In this document: in pieces, positions 35,001-46,012 of the stretch
How the letters are laid out: each line of letters starts with the position of its first letter
Position numbering within the stretch: the first letter of the stretch is position 1
Assembly: GCA_001662425.1 (NCBI GenBank)
Contig: BDDC01000451.1
Span: 9,848-60,077 of the forward strand
Origin: Chlamydomonas sphaeroides
Lineage: Eukaryota > Chlorophyta > Chlorophyceae > Chlamydomonadales > Chlamydomonadaceae
Length of the DNA: 50,230 nt
Direction: 5' to 3'
The notes under the pieces: generated by a model
Told to the model about the DNA's origin: nothing
The model's database searches: none
What the model saw: only the letters and a program-made list of their open reading frames with translations
Made by a program: the position numbers and the translations under genes

Positions 35001-37015
35001 GAGCTTCACCAAGGAGGACACGGACGAGCAGAAGAAGGCCGAGCTGGCGGGCGTGGTCACCATCGGCGAGCAGCTGTGGGTCAAGGTGAGGCCAGCAGGG
35101 CCGCGGACAGCCGATCCAGAGCCTTGCGCCACGGGCGGCGCCGCATTGCCCCACGTGCATGCCTGGGGGAACAGCCGTTGCTGGAATGCGTTGCTGGGAT
35201 GCGTTGCGCGCCCTGCCGAACCTCACCCCCGTGCTTTGATGCCTCGCCTGCTGCTGCTGCCAATCCGGGGGGCCAGGTGGTGGAGGTGGCCCCCGACGAG
35301 GCGCGCGGCGGCTTCAAGATCGGCTGCTCCATAAAGCTGGCCAACCAGGCCAATGGGGAGGACCTGGATCCCACCAACACCAGGTGCGGGGAGCTGTGCG
35401 GGGCCTGTGGCGCTGTGGGGCTGCGGCTGCGGGCAAGGCGGGCCCCGTGGGCAGGGACGTTGCTGCTGGAGGCGTGAGCCGGGCCCAAGTTGGGTGGGGT
35501 TTGATTGAGTAGTTGCGAAGGGTGGTGCAGTGACGAAGGCCAGCGCTCGGACACCCCTGACGGAGGCTGCGGCCGGTCGTGGCCCCCGTCCCGCAGGTAC
35601 CGGCCACGCGACGCTGCGGGAGGGCCCCGCGGCCCCGGCGGCGCCATCGGGGCGCACGCGGGCGAGGTCGGCAAAGGTGAGCGCGGGCCCCCCAACAACG
35701 GAGCGCCGGCCGCGTGCTACCTGCACCCCTAAATTTCTGGGCACCCAATGCCCGTCGCTCGACCGAATCCGCTGCTGCCCTGCGGTGACTCTCCTCTCTC
35801 CATACCTCGCCCCACCGCCCGCTGCTGCCCCGGCCGAGCCCCTCCCTCCTGCCCTTCCGGCCCCCTCGCTGCCGCCTGTCGCTGCCGCACAGGCGGCAAG
35901 ATCGACTGGGGCCACCTGGCGGCCGACACCAAGCTGTACGTCAACGAGAAGGACGCCTCCGCGTACAAGCTGCTGGAGGACGAGCCGGGGCCGGCGGGCG
36001 CACGGCAGGCGCCGGGGCGAGGCGGTGAGAACTGCGGCGTGCGCCAGTGGGGGGCCTGGGGTCGGGGTTGGTGCGCATGTGCGGTCCGTCGACATGGCAC
36101 CAGGCTGCAGACGTAGTGCGGTGCCAAGCCGTGCTGAGTTGCGCCACCCCACGGCCAACCCGCGCAGGACCGGGCATCCCAGGCCTGGGCGGCGGCGCGC
36201 CGCCGCCGGGCCCCGCGGGCCGCGGCCGGGGCCAGGTGCTGCCGGCTTGGATGACGCAGCAGGGCGGGCCCGCGGCGCCTGGCTCGCTGCCGGGGCCGCC
36301 GCCGGGCCCTCCGCCGGTGCCTGGGTCGCTGCCGTCCGACTCCAAGTTTGAGCTGGTGGGGAACAGCTACGGCGGCGCGCGGGAGGTGGACCCCGGCGCC
36401 ATGCTGCTGGACCTGGTGGGCGGCGGCGGGGGAGGAGGAGGCGGAGGCCGTATCAGCAGCATCGAGGAGGCGCTGGCGATTTTGGAGGCGGCGGGCGGCG
36501 GCAAGAAGGACCGCAAGAAGGACAAGAAGGACCGGAAGGACAAGGACAAGAAAAAGAAGGACAAGGACAAGAAGGATAAGAAGAAGAAGGACAAGGACAA
36601 GGGGAAGGGCAAGCAGAAGGACCGCGATCGGGACCGGGATCGGGACCGGGGCGGGGACCGGGACCGGGACCGGGACCGGGACCGGGGCGGGGACCGGGAC
36701 CGGGACCGGGACCGCGACCGGGACCGCGACCGGGACCGGGGCGACGAGCGGGACAGGGAGCGGGACAGGGAGCGGGACAGGGAGCGGGACAGGGACTACG
36801 AGCGCGGCCGGGACCGGGACGGCGAGCGGGAAGGCGAGCGGAGAAGCGACCGCGACCGGGACGGGGACGGTGAGCGGGACGGGGCGCGCCAGCCGGAAGG
36901 CGAGCGGCAGCGTGACGGCAGCGGCGAGCACGCCGGCAAGCGGTCGTCGTCGCGGCGGGCAAGCGGGAGCAGCAGCAGCAGCAGCAGTGACTCGGACGAC
37001 GGGGGCCGGCGGTAG
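32024..37015 (+). CDS. double S1-domain RNA-binding protein, ZCCHC17/pNO40-like, with RS/RD tails
   Basis: Probable nuclear RNA-binding protein. Ten exons (32024-32594, 32916-33076, 33464-33550, 33788-33941, 34169-34305, 34987-35085, 35277-35383, 35597-35676, 35893-36024 and 36168-37015) close in frame at 791 aa. Residues 1-190 form an Arg/Ser/Asp-rich domain. S1 domain 1 spans about residues 210-320 (PFGLFVALPGFKRHVMVHHS) and S1 domain 2 about 340-439 (EAYGVFVALEGYRRHGLVHT, then LWVKVVEVAPDE and NQANGEDLDPTN). The last feature is the signature after the S1 fold in human ZCCHC17. The tail is Gly/Pro-rich, then Lys/Asp and Arg/Asp repeats, ending in an Arg/Ser stretch. LPAWMTQ occurs near both ends. 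No CCHC zinc knuckle is seen. Family knowledge points to ribosome-biogenesis or splicing roles, which is inference. A gap lies in the intron before exon 6. Confidence 0.87.
34003..34076. repeat. tandem pair with core aggcaacacgtactgctg
   Basis: Two copies of about 38 nt share the core aggcaacacgtactgctg, preceded by cgctgcccgca or cgctatccgcg. They lie in the intron between exons 4 and 5 of the S1-domain gene. Confidence 0.75.
34475..34896. other. assembly gap (422 N) next to a poly-G run
   Basis: The N run directly follows a run of 18 G (34457-34474), so sequencing probably failed on a homopolymer. The flanking S1-gene exons (ending 34305, starting 34987) join in phase. Confidence 0.95.
36620..36880 (+). 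repeat. cgggac hexamer repeat coding for Arg-Asp dipeptides
   Basis: Imperfect cgggac/cgggag units encode an (RD)n and (RE/RDRE)n region in the last exon of the S1 gene, after a Lys/Asp-rich stretch. The frame is uninterrupted, so the repeat is part of the protein. Confidence 0.85.
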
Positions 37016-38092
37016 GGCCGGCGCACGGGCGTGGGCGCGTGGACCTTCGGCATGGCGGCAGTTATGCATACATACGGCGCCACCGGCTGTGTGGGTGGCT
37101 GTGGGGTGGCTGCGGCGGTGGCGGCGAGCAAACTAAGCGCCTTGGTGAGCGTGTGGCCGCCCGCGGGCCAGCGGGCTGCAATGTTGTCGCGGCTCATGTT
37201 GCCCACGACGCACGCTCGCACATCGCCTCGCGAGGATGGCGCGTCTCGACGCGCAGCAGCCGTGCACGTGTGGCCACGCAAGCACGCGACCACTGCTGCG
37301 GAGCGGGTTTGTCGCTTGCGGGATGGCACTGAGCAAGAAAGGCAGGCCTCGCTGCCACACTCTCTCTGGTGGAGCCCCGGACTTGCAAGGCGCGCACAGG
37401 AGGCTGTCGTGCCGACGCCAGCCCGGCAGGCAGCTGGCATGAGACCCAGCGCTGTCCGACGCGTCAACTCATCCCACCACGCACATAGCTTCTCTTTTAC
37501 AGTGCACAGCTTGCGCTGCTGCACACGTACACACTGCGTCGTCCCATCCAGCTAACGAACAGCATGCAGCAAGCGCAACCATGCAACGCGCGCGTGCTTG
37601 GTTCAGTGCCCCTTGGAGCGCACTACCGGTGACCGCCCAACACACACATCCGTGCTCACATGTCAGCAGCGCAACACATGGCGACCGCTCGTACGTACAC
37701 ACACCAGCATCAGTATGCAACCCACACGACAGCACCTAAACAAACTGAACTGTGCCACGCATTGCCGAGCCAGTAGTACACATCCAGATGGGCATCACGA
37801 TCCAAGCCCCAGCCGCCCCCCGGTGCTCGCCTTCACCGCAACAATCCAGGCCATCCACCCAGCCCAGCTCAGCAATGTTGCTCCGTCCCCCTTTCCCCGC
37901 CACCATCATAGCTCCGCCCCAAGCTCCCAGCGTCCCCCAGCTTGGCGTCAGTGGTCACTGCCGACAGACAAGGCGTCGCCTGCAACCTGCGGCCTCTGGC
38001 CGTTATTCCTTCCCCTGGCCCGGCGCCTGCCTGCTCCCCACTTGATCGTCCATGTTCACGGCCGAAGGGCGTCTGCGGCCCGCGGCCCCGCG
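37016..38092. other. convergent intergenic region
   Basis: About 1.1 kb between the 3' ends of the S1 gene and the DCN1-like gene. No protein-like frame or RNA gene is recognised; it should contain both 3' untranslated regions. Confidence 0.4.
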
Positions 38093-40652
38093 CTAACTGA
38101 AGCCCAGCGCGTCCGTCACCGCCGACTTGACAATGTCGGACACGCCCGAGCGCCGCGCCTTGACCGCGCGCCGCGCGTGCGCCTGCAGCATCTGCTGGTG
38201 CTGGTTGTGCTGGCGCAGTCGTGGCACCAGGCGGCATGCGGGCATGGTGTGAACGGCCGGTAAGTGAAGAGCAGAGGGCGGGACGCCGACATGCGCAGCG
38301 GGCGTAGGGCTCGCAGCTAAGCTGCATGCAAGCCGCAGTGGACCCGCTACTCCAGCAGCCCGCCGCAGCAACCCTGCAGCAAGTCCCCGGGCCCCGCGCC
38401 CCACCTCCATGGCCGCGGAGCTCGCCGCCGCGGTGCCCGCCGGCGCGTGGCTGCCAATGCTGTCCACTGAGCCCGTGGAGCAGGACATGGGCGCGTTGCC
38501 GCTGGACGCGCCGCTGCCGGGGCCTGGCCCCGCTACCGGACTGCACCCCGCGCCCGACGCCTGCGCCGCACCGCCCGCGCCGCACAGCGCAAAGTGCGGC
38601 GCGGCCGCCTGCGGCGGCAGCTGCAGCGGCGCAGCGTGCAGCCCCAGGCCCGGCTGTGGCAGGAACTGGCCCTGCGGCTGCGGCTGCGACTGGTAGGCAG
38701 CCTGGGGATAGCCCGGCTGGTGGTGGCCGTGCCCGTGGCCGTGTGGTTGCTGCTGAGGATGAGGGTGCTGCTGCCCCCCGGCGCCGGCGTACGGCAGTTC
38801 CGCCGCCTCGCCCCGCCCCATGCACATGCGCTTGGGGCTGGCGCCGCCGCCGCCCGCCCGGTACGGCTGGCCGCCGTACGGCCCAGCCCCGTACGGCTGC
38901 CACGGCTGTTGCCCCGCTGCGCCTGGCCCTGGCCCTGCCTCGGGCCCGCCGCCTGCTCCGTGCCCGCCGCAGCCACCGCTGCCCAGCGGCATGGCCTGCA
39001 GCTGCTCCGCCACAACGTCCACGTCCGGCTCGCGGCGCTTGCTGCCGCACCGCGGAGAGATGCTGGGCAGGTAGGAGGCGCACCCCGCGGCGGCGGCGCT
39101 CAGCAGCTCGTCCACGCCGCCCGAGCCGCCGCCGCCGCCCAGCGCGCCGCGGCCGTGCCCGTCGGCGCTGGTGGAGCAGCGGCGGTCAAGGTCGGCGCCG
39201 TTACCGCAGCACGCGCTGCCGTACAGGGAGCGGCTGCTGTCGCCGGCGCCCACGCGGCGTCGGGAGGCGCGCATGTCCTCCACGAACTCGTCCAGCAGCA
39301 CCTGGCGGTCGGTCCGGGAGGGGAGGGGCGCGTGAGGCCGCAGGATACGTGTCCGCTAGGAGGGCGTACGGTTTACATGAGAGTAAGTAAGGGAAGGTGG
39401 AATGCTGACGTCGACTAGGTGGAGACCGCGGGCCGTGAGGCGCTGGCGCGATGCGTCCTGGTCTGCTATGCAGGGATGGGGCACGGTTGCGGGCTCACCG
39501 CCCAGGCCCCGGCTGCGTCGTAGTTGGAGAGGTCCTCGTGGATGGTGCGGCTGAAATCCAACACCTGGGTCATGCGGTCGAAGCGGGCAGAGGGAGGGGC
39601 CCCAGGGAGGGAACAGAGTAAGGGGAAAGAGCCAGGTCCGGCATGAGGTTCAGGGGCGCGCTTGCCGACCAGAGGGCACGCCAGCAGGGTGCGTGGCTGT
39701 GCTGCCGACAGTCAGGCGCCTCGACGGCACCCGTGCTGCTGCGCGGGATCGGGGGCTTGCACCCGCAGTGGCTGCGGCCCCGACGGCCCTCTCGGCCCTG
39801 GGCCCGCAGCGCACCTGTCGCCACGTGTCCTCCGTCACCACCCGGGAGGAGCTGCCGGCCGCGAAGGCGCACCAGCGGTCCAGCAGCCGGAAGCGGCCGG
39901 GCAGGATGAGCCGCCAGGCCGCGACCGCCAGCTCCATCTGGGGGCAGACGGCAGGGGCCCGGGGCGCGGGAGGGAGGGGCAGCTCGAGGCGGCGCATGCG
40001 GCCAGGGGCGCGTTCTGCAGAGTGTGTGAGGGGCAGGGAGGCCGGGGTCCGGGCCGCCGGGGGGAGCCATGGCCACGCACCGTGAGGTTGCGCTTGCCCG
40101 CTTCCCGGCACACGTTGAACACGAAGCGGTAGAAGCGGCAGAACTGATCCGGCGGCATGTCCTGGGGGCGCGAGGCGCGGAGCCGCATCGGGGCATTTGC
40201 CGGGGCTCCGACTCCTCGTGCCAAGCAAAGGACGAAAGCAGGCGGGGTGGCGGTTTGCCAGTCGCTGCCGACGCTGCCACACTCTCAACGCACCCGCCAA
40301 TTGATCTGGGCTTGAAACTGGGTGATGATATTGAGAGCTTGAGAGCTGCGGTAATAAGCAGGCGTAGAGTAACGATGCGTGAGGGGCGGTATTACCCGTG
40401 GGTGGGGTTGCGGGAGCCCTACCCGGACACGCCGTGTTCATGGCACTCCGTTTGGAGCTCCGTCAACTTCACCCTGCACGCCTCCCAGCAGTTTGCCTCC
40501 GTCGTGACGACGTCTGCAGGTATAGCAGCACAAGCCATCTCACGCCATGGCGCTGACTCCGCGGTGCGGCTCGGCTTCCATCGCCGCTCACCAGCAAATT
40601 TGCAAAAGGCCGTGTGCAGGAACATGAGGGCGGCATCACCAGCTGCCGTCAT
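38093..40652 (-). CDS. DCN1-like protein (cullin neddylation factor) with long disordered tail
   Basis: Scaffold-type E3 that helps transfer NEDD8 to cullins. Exons, read downwards: 40652-40592, 40513-40431, 40161-40081, 39937-39815, 39564-39499 and 39301-38093 (the last probably containing an intron near 38400-38200). The first five keep phase and give 138 codons. The PONY (cullin-binding) domain is clear: DQFCRFYRFVFNVCREAGKR, then LDRWCAF, TEDTWRQVLDFSRTI, LSNYDAAGAW and LLDEFVEDM. After it comes a tail of roughly 300-390 residues rich in Gly, Ala, Pro and Gln. It contains a basic SPKRM motif and a KRREPDVDV stretch, and ends in an ordered-looking segment (RRSGVSDIVKSAVTDALGF). Usual DCN1 length is about 200-270 aa. 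The N-terminal UBA part is not seen. The first two exons are chosen by phase and by KLTELQTE resembling the family's pre-PONY helix. Confidence 0.83.
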
Positions 40653-41264
40653 AGCGAACAGCAGTTCAGACGTGCGCTGGGCCGAGTCTGGTCTTCCCGC
40701 CGTCGCTGCGGTGTGGCTATTCTGGATGGGCTACATAAAGGTGTAACCAGTTTGCCTCGACAGCGGGGATAGCAACTGCAAAGCGGCCGACGCTCTTGGT
40801 GCTTTAACGTTCCTCGGTTGTCAAGAGGGCCAAGTAAGCAAGTATATAGGTGCAGTAGCATGAAGCGAAAGGCAGCCGTGTGTAGAGGTGGCGACAACCG
40901 CAAAACACGGCGCCTCTGCGGACCCGCGGACCGCCATTTCCCTGCCATTGCCGCTGCCGCCCCCCATTTCCCCTTGTAGATGCCGTGAGGCGACGCGTTT
41001 CACAGAAGCCCGCTGCGATCTATGCTGTATCTTGTAACAAGTATGGGCGTGTCAGCATGCACAGCAGGACAAGCTGCGGAAGCGGCAGCTGTCGCCTCTG
41101 TTCGATCACGCCCTAACACAGACGACACAGTCCGTAAGATGCCGTAACGTTTAACTAGTCTGTATCGGCGGCCCGCATCGGGCGACTCGCCATCAGGGTC
41201 CGCACTCGCCGCGAGCAAAGGCGGGCAGGACTTTCGCCGCTGCTCTCCCTTACACACAAACGTG
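40653..41264. other. divergent intergenic region, DCN1-like / unknown gene
   Basis: About 610 nt between two divergent start codons, with a TATA candidate for the minus-strand gene. No protein-like frame is evident, although upstream non-coding exons are possible. Confidence 0.4.
40842..40849 (-). promoter_or_regulatory. TATA box candidate for the DCN1-like gene
   Basis: On the minus strand ctatatac lies about 190 nt upstream of the chosen start codon. That would give a 5' untranslated leader of about 160 nt. It is the best TATA match in this divergent intergenic region. Confidence 0.4.
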
Positions 41265-44200
41265 ATGGCGCGAAAGAAGCGCAACTCGCAACCCAAGGTG
41301 CCGCCACCGTCGCGGCAGCAACACCAGCACCCGCCGCCCCCCGCCCCCAACCGAGGACATCTATATTCCACGCCGTCGTCAACGTGGCCGAGGATGCGCT
41401 TGATTTTCTCCAGGCCATGGGCACGCCGCAAGGTGATGTGCCTCGCCTGATGCCTTGTTGTCGACGCCCGCAACGCGCATGGCCGACGCAATCTGACGCA
41501 ACCACTCGCCCCACACCAGATGCGGCTGAGCACATCGGCATCCTGACCGGCGTCGTCCAAGCCATCAGCCCAGTCGCGGACCACGTCTGCGATGCCCTCC
41601 AGCGGTCGCCACGGCCTGCGTGTCTGTCAGATCTGCTCGACAGCGGCCTCATCCCCGCCGCCGCCTCGCTCGCCGCCGCCGTGCTGCGCTCCCACCACAG
41701 CGCCCGCGCCGCCGGCCTCTTCAAGCCCAAGGCCGTCACCCAGACCGCCATCAGCGAGCGGCTTGCTGCATCAGCAGCGGCCGGCACCGTCCGGGTCGTG
41801 TCGCTGCAGGCGATCGCCTCCGTCTGCGGCACAGTCCAGCGCCTCCGCGCCGCCCAGCGCAGCAGCGGCGCCAGCGGCCCCAACAGCGGCAGCAGCGGCG
41901 CCAGCGGCCCCAACAGCGGCAGCAGCGGCGCCAGCAGCGGTTCCAGCGGCCCCAGCGGCCCCAGCGGCCCCAGCGGCCCCAGCGGCCCCAGCGGCCCCAG
42001 CGGCCCCAGCGGCCCCAAAAGCGGCCCCAGCGGCCCCAAAAGCGGCCCAAGCGGCCCCAACAGCGGCCCAAGCGGCCCAAGCGGACCCAACGGCGAGCTG
42101 CCGCCGGCGCTGATCGACGCGCTGTCGGACGCGCCGGTTTTCGCCGCGCTCACCGACTCCATTGCGTTCGTGCGGCAGCACGTGTGGCCGCCGCCACCGG
42201 CCGCCGGGGCGCACGAGCCCGAGGAGCGCAGATGGTGCACGGCGCAGGACGACGCGCTGCGGCTGCTGGAGGAGCTGTGGCTGCAGGGCCACATGGGGCT
42301 GATGGAGCTGGCCCAGGTGGCGCCGCTGGAGGGCACTGGAGTGCTGGCGGCGGCCGGCGCATGCCTAGACGCGCTGCTGGGGGGCGCCGTCGAGCCGCCC
42401 GTGATGTGCGACGCAGGCATCCTGCCCGGCGCCGCCCGGGCCGCCTGGCCGGACGCCGACCGGCGGCTGCTGGCGGCGCTGCGCCGCAGCGGGCTGCTGG
42501 AGGAGCTGTGCGCCGCGGTGCTGGCGGCGCCGCCGTATCCGCCGCTGCGCCTTTCAGGTTGGGCCGACGACCCCGAGTACGGCTGGTGCAGCGACCCCCA
42601 CGTGTTTGGTCGTGACATTGTGCACGCGGACGGCTTCACCAGGGAGCTGTCGGCCGCCAAGCTGGCGCTGTGCCGGCTGCTGCAGGAGCTGACGGGCTGG
42701 TCGCTGCAGGGCTTTGCCAGCGACGACGCCAAGGCGCTGCTGGCGGGGCAGCAGGTGTCGAGGCTGCGCTGGGCGGCGCTGCACGCGCTGGCGGTTTCAG
42801 CGCCCGCCGGCCGTGGCGGCGGCGCGGCCGCGGTGGTGGCCGGCGCAAGCGGCGGCGCATGGCCGATTTTGGTTCCCTGCGTGGTGCCGCTGCTGTTTGA
42901 GAACGGGGTCGGGGACGGGGACGGGGACAGCAACGAGGACGGGGACGGCGACGTCGATGGGGACGGGGACAGCGACGGGGACAGGCGTGGGCTCCGAGAG
43001 TGCTTCACGGCGGCCCATGCGTTGGAGGCCGTGGTCGGCGGCGGGGCATGGCCCACCATCGTCTTGGCTGGCAGCGGCATCGGCGGCGCCGCGGCGAACC
43101 CGCCGCTGCCGCAGGTGGCGGCGTTGGCGGTGCGTACGGCGGCGGCGCTGGCGCGGCACGCCGTGAGCCTTCGGACCGCGCTGGCGGCGGAACAGGACAG
43201 CGGCAGCGGCAGCGGGCTGGACGAAGACGACGACGGCGGCGAGCGCAACGGGCGCGACGACGACTACGGCGGCAGGTGGCTTGGCGATGACGCCGCGCCC
43301 GGGCCGGTGGACCCGCGGACCGCGCTGCTCCGTCGTGCTGTGTCGCAGCTGGGTTTCGGCCTCGCCACGTCGCGGCGCGGCGCGGCGCCGCAGCAGGTGG
43401 CCGCGGCGCTGCCGGACCTGGTCGAGGCGAGCGGCTGGGTGCTGCGCGCGTGGCTGGCGCTGGGCGTGGGCGACGGCGAGGGCTTTGTGTACGCAGCCAA
43501 GGAGGTGATCAGCATGGCTGTGTGCGTGGCGAAGAGCAGCCCACCGCCCGCGCTCGAGCGGCATGCCGGTGAGGCAGCGTCGCTGGGGCTGCTGCTGCAC
43601 GTTGGGGACTGCCGGCGTCGGGTCGTGTGCAATAGCTGGGCCGTGTCAGTGTGACGTAGCGCGGTGTAGGCACTCTGCATGCCTGCTGCCCCGCCACGCA
43701 TGCCTGCTGCCCCGCCGCGGCCCCTCCCGTTCACTCCTGCCCCCGCAGCGCCCGAGCCGCCCGGCGAGGCCTGGGCCCGCCTGCTGCCCGGCGAGGCCTG
43801 GTCCCGCCTGCCGCCCGGCCTGAGGGCCACCTGCGGCGAGCGCCTGCTCGCGGCCGACGTGCCCGGCTCCCTGGCGCGACTGCTGGCCGCGGCCCGGGCG
43901 GCCGAGGGGCGCGCCCACCTGGTCGACGGGCCGCGCTTGCGCCTGGCGACGTTCAGCCTGGACCCGCAGCTCGTCGCCGGCGCCACGCAGGCGGGCGCTG
44001 CGCGCTGGCGCCAGGGGCTGGCGCAGCAGGTGGGCGAAGCGGGGCAGCCGCCCGGCGGCAAGGCCGGGGAGCTGCCGACCGGACTGCTGACGCCCGGCGT
44101 GGCGCAGCTGCTGGGCGAGCTGCAGGACGCGATGGAGCGGTTCAAGCCCGAGCCGTTTGGGGCGCTGCCGCCGGACTCGGGTGTGTGCGCTGTGGCGGCG

Positions 44201-45094
44201 CTGGCGATGCAGCTGGGCCTGGGCAAGGGCGGCCTGCGCTCCGCACTGCCGCTGCTGCAGCCCGCGGCCGGCGATGGCGGCAACGGTGGCGGCGTGCAGG
44301 CCGAGGCGCTGGCGGCGGCGCGGCGGGAGCTGGAGGCGGTGGCGCTTGCGGTCGTGGCTAAAGCGTCGGCCGCCTGGGCATGGCTGCTCCGCAACACGGC
44401 GAGCTACTTGGCGGCTTGGAAGCTGCTCGACCGCGGCGCCGGCCTCCGGCGGAATGGCCGCCACAGGGTGGCGGCCACTACCGAGGCCGCCGCGCGGCGC
44501 CTGCGCATAGTAACGTGCGCGCTGCAGGAGGGGCTGGTGCAGGTGCCGGCAGCCCAGGCGGCGGCGCTGTCGCCCCACGTGGTGCTGGCCGCGGCCGCCT
44601 CCCTGCTGGAGCTGCTGCTGCCGGACACCAGCGGCGTCTGCTTCCGCCACAGCGCCCGCGCCACGAGCGACCTGGAGCGCGCGGGCCGCGCCATCTACGG
44701 CTGCGTGCTGCTGCTGGCGGCGGACGAGCAGCTGCAGCGGCAGTGCGCGCCGGGCTGGGTCTGGGCCTAGCGGCCGAACGCCGCCGCGGCGGCGCCAGCG
44801 GCCGCTGGCGCCGGCGGGCCGCTGCCGGCGCAGCTGCGGCTGTCGCCGCTGGCGGCTCTGGCGCGCGGCGGCGCCGGGCGCCTGGCGCCGGCGCAGCCGG
44901 TGGTGGTCCTAGCGGCGGAGGGTGGTGATGCGGGCTTCGAGGGTTGCGACTGGGCGTCGCAGCACGGGAGGCGGGTGGCGGAGGTGGCGGCGTTGGCCGG
45001 GCGGCATGCGGAGCTCGAGGGGCTGCTGCCGCGCGGAGTCAGCGGAAAGGCGGAGGAGGGCGTGGCGCTGGGGCTGGCGGGGCTGCGGCTGTGA
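41265..45094 (+). CDS. large protein of unknown function, two reading-frame lesions
   Basis: I do not recognise a domain. The first ATG (41265) opens a basic start (MARKKRNSQPK) followed by Pro/Gln. The frame that continues into the rest of the protein (FHAVVNVAEDALDFLQAMG) differs by one base, so a base appears to be missing in or near the C-runs at 41331-41348. Introns 41433-41519 (87 nt) and 43569-43748 are supported by phase. The body is Ala/Leu-rich and helical, perhaps alpha-solenoid. It is interrupted by a Ser-Gly-Pro tract (about 41860-42090), an Asp/Gly tract (about 42905-42980) and an acidic stretch near 43220. The second intron is followed by another long helical region. A TAG at 44768-44770 stops the frame, but the same frame stays open and coding-like for 107 more codons to a TGA at 45092-45094. 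Without lesions the product would be about 1180 aa. Confidence 0.6.
41860..42090 (+). repeat. agcggcccc 9-nt repeat coding for Ser-Gly-Pro
   Basis: Tandem 9-nt units encode a collagen-like (SGP)n tract with occasional SGA, GPN and GPK variants, in frame within the unknown protein. It is probably a flexible linker. Flanking sequence on both sides is ordinary helical-type coding sequence. Confidence 0.9.
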
Positions 45095-46012
45095 GTTGCG
45101 GGAAATAGAGTGGAAGTGGCAGGGGGGGACGATGCAGGATGTGAGAGCTGGTGTGCTAGTGTGCGGCGGCCGTTGCCCGTCCGTCGAGTAACGACCAGAG
45201 TCATGTGGGTCGGGCTGCTTGGTTGGGTTGGGTTGCTTGGTTGGGCTACTGATGACCAGGGTCGCGGGAGTGGCATCGCTCAACTGATGGTGTCCATAGT
45301 TGATGTTGGTGCTGTGACATTGGCTGTGACGATGTGCAGGCAAAAGTGCAGGGTGAGCCAGGCTGCGCGCACTGCTTTCGCTGCGTTGCGCGCTGCGTTA
45401 CGACTGACGGCCAAGGCGACGTGCGGCAAGGGTGCAAGGGTGGGAGGCGCGGGGTCTCCTGACGGCTCTCCTGACGGGGGCCACGGGCATGGGCACGGTA
45501 CGCATCGGCACGCATCCCACGAGCTTGTCGTGGGCAGGCGCTGCGCCTAGGGAGCGAGCGAGCGCTGTGCTGGTGAGGAGACGAGGACGCCGCTGGTGCA
45601 GGCCACAGGACCCGAGCACGGCTGTGCGCTGGTGGCGTGGCTGGAGCGGCCAAGCGCTGCAAGGCCTGCTGCTGGGGCACGCGTTTTGCAGACCCGACCG
45701 GACAGGGACCCTGGCGGAAGCGGCCCCCTGCGGCGCTGTAGGCAGCTGGCTGAGGTACACGCTTCGACCCTTGGCCCTGAGGCTGGCGCGAGCATTGCGT
45801 TGGCGTTGCTGTTACTAACGGTAATTGCGGGCGGCACAATTTCATTTGAAGCTAAGAATCATCCTCAAAGCGCCCCAGCGCAGCCAGCGCCGCGCCCCCC
45901 CTTCATGCGGCCCAGCCAGGCAGCAACGTCCGCCGCCGCCGACGACAGCCTCCGCCAGCAAACGACAGCACCGAGGCCAGGCGCTGCGCCCCGACACCCC
46001 CACTCCGCCCGT
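45095..46012. other. convergent intergenic region with small G/T repeat
   Basis: About 0.9 kb between the unknown gene and the LRR gene, without a recognisable gene. At 45206-45246 ggttgggttgggttgcttgg forms a short imperfect repeat. Confidence 0.4.

Noticed and set aside
41155..43248. 697-codon minus-strand open frame
   Set aside because: It is antisense to the unknown gene and its long LGP repeat is simply the complement of the Ser-Gly-Pro tract. The plus-strand frame has intron phases and helical composition.
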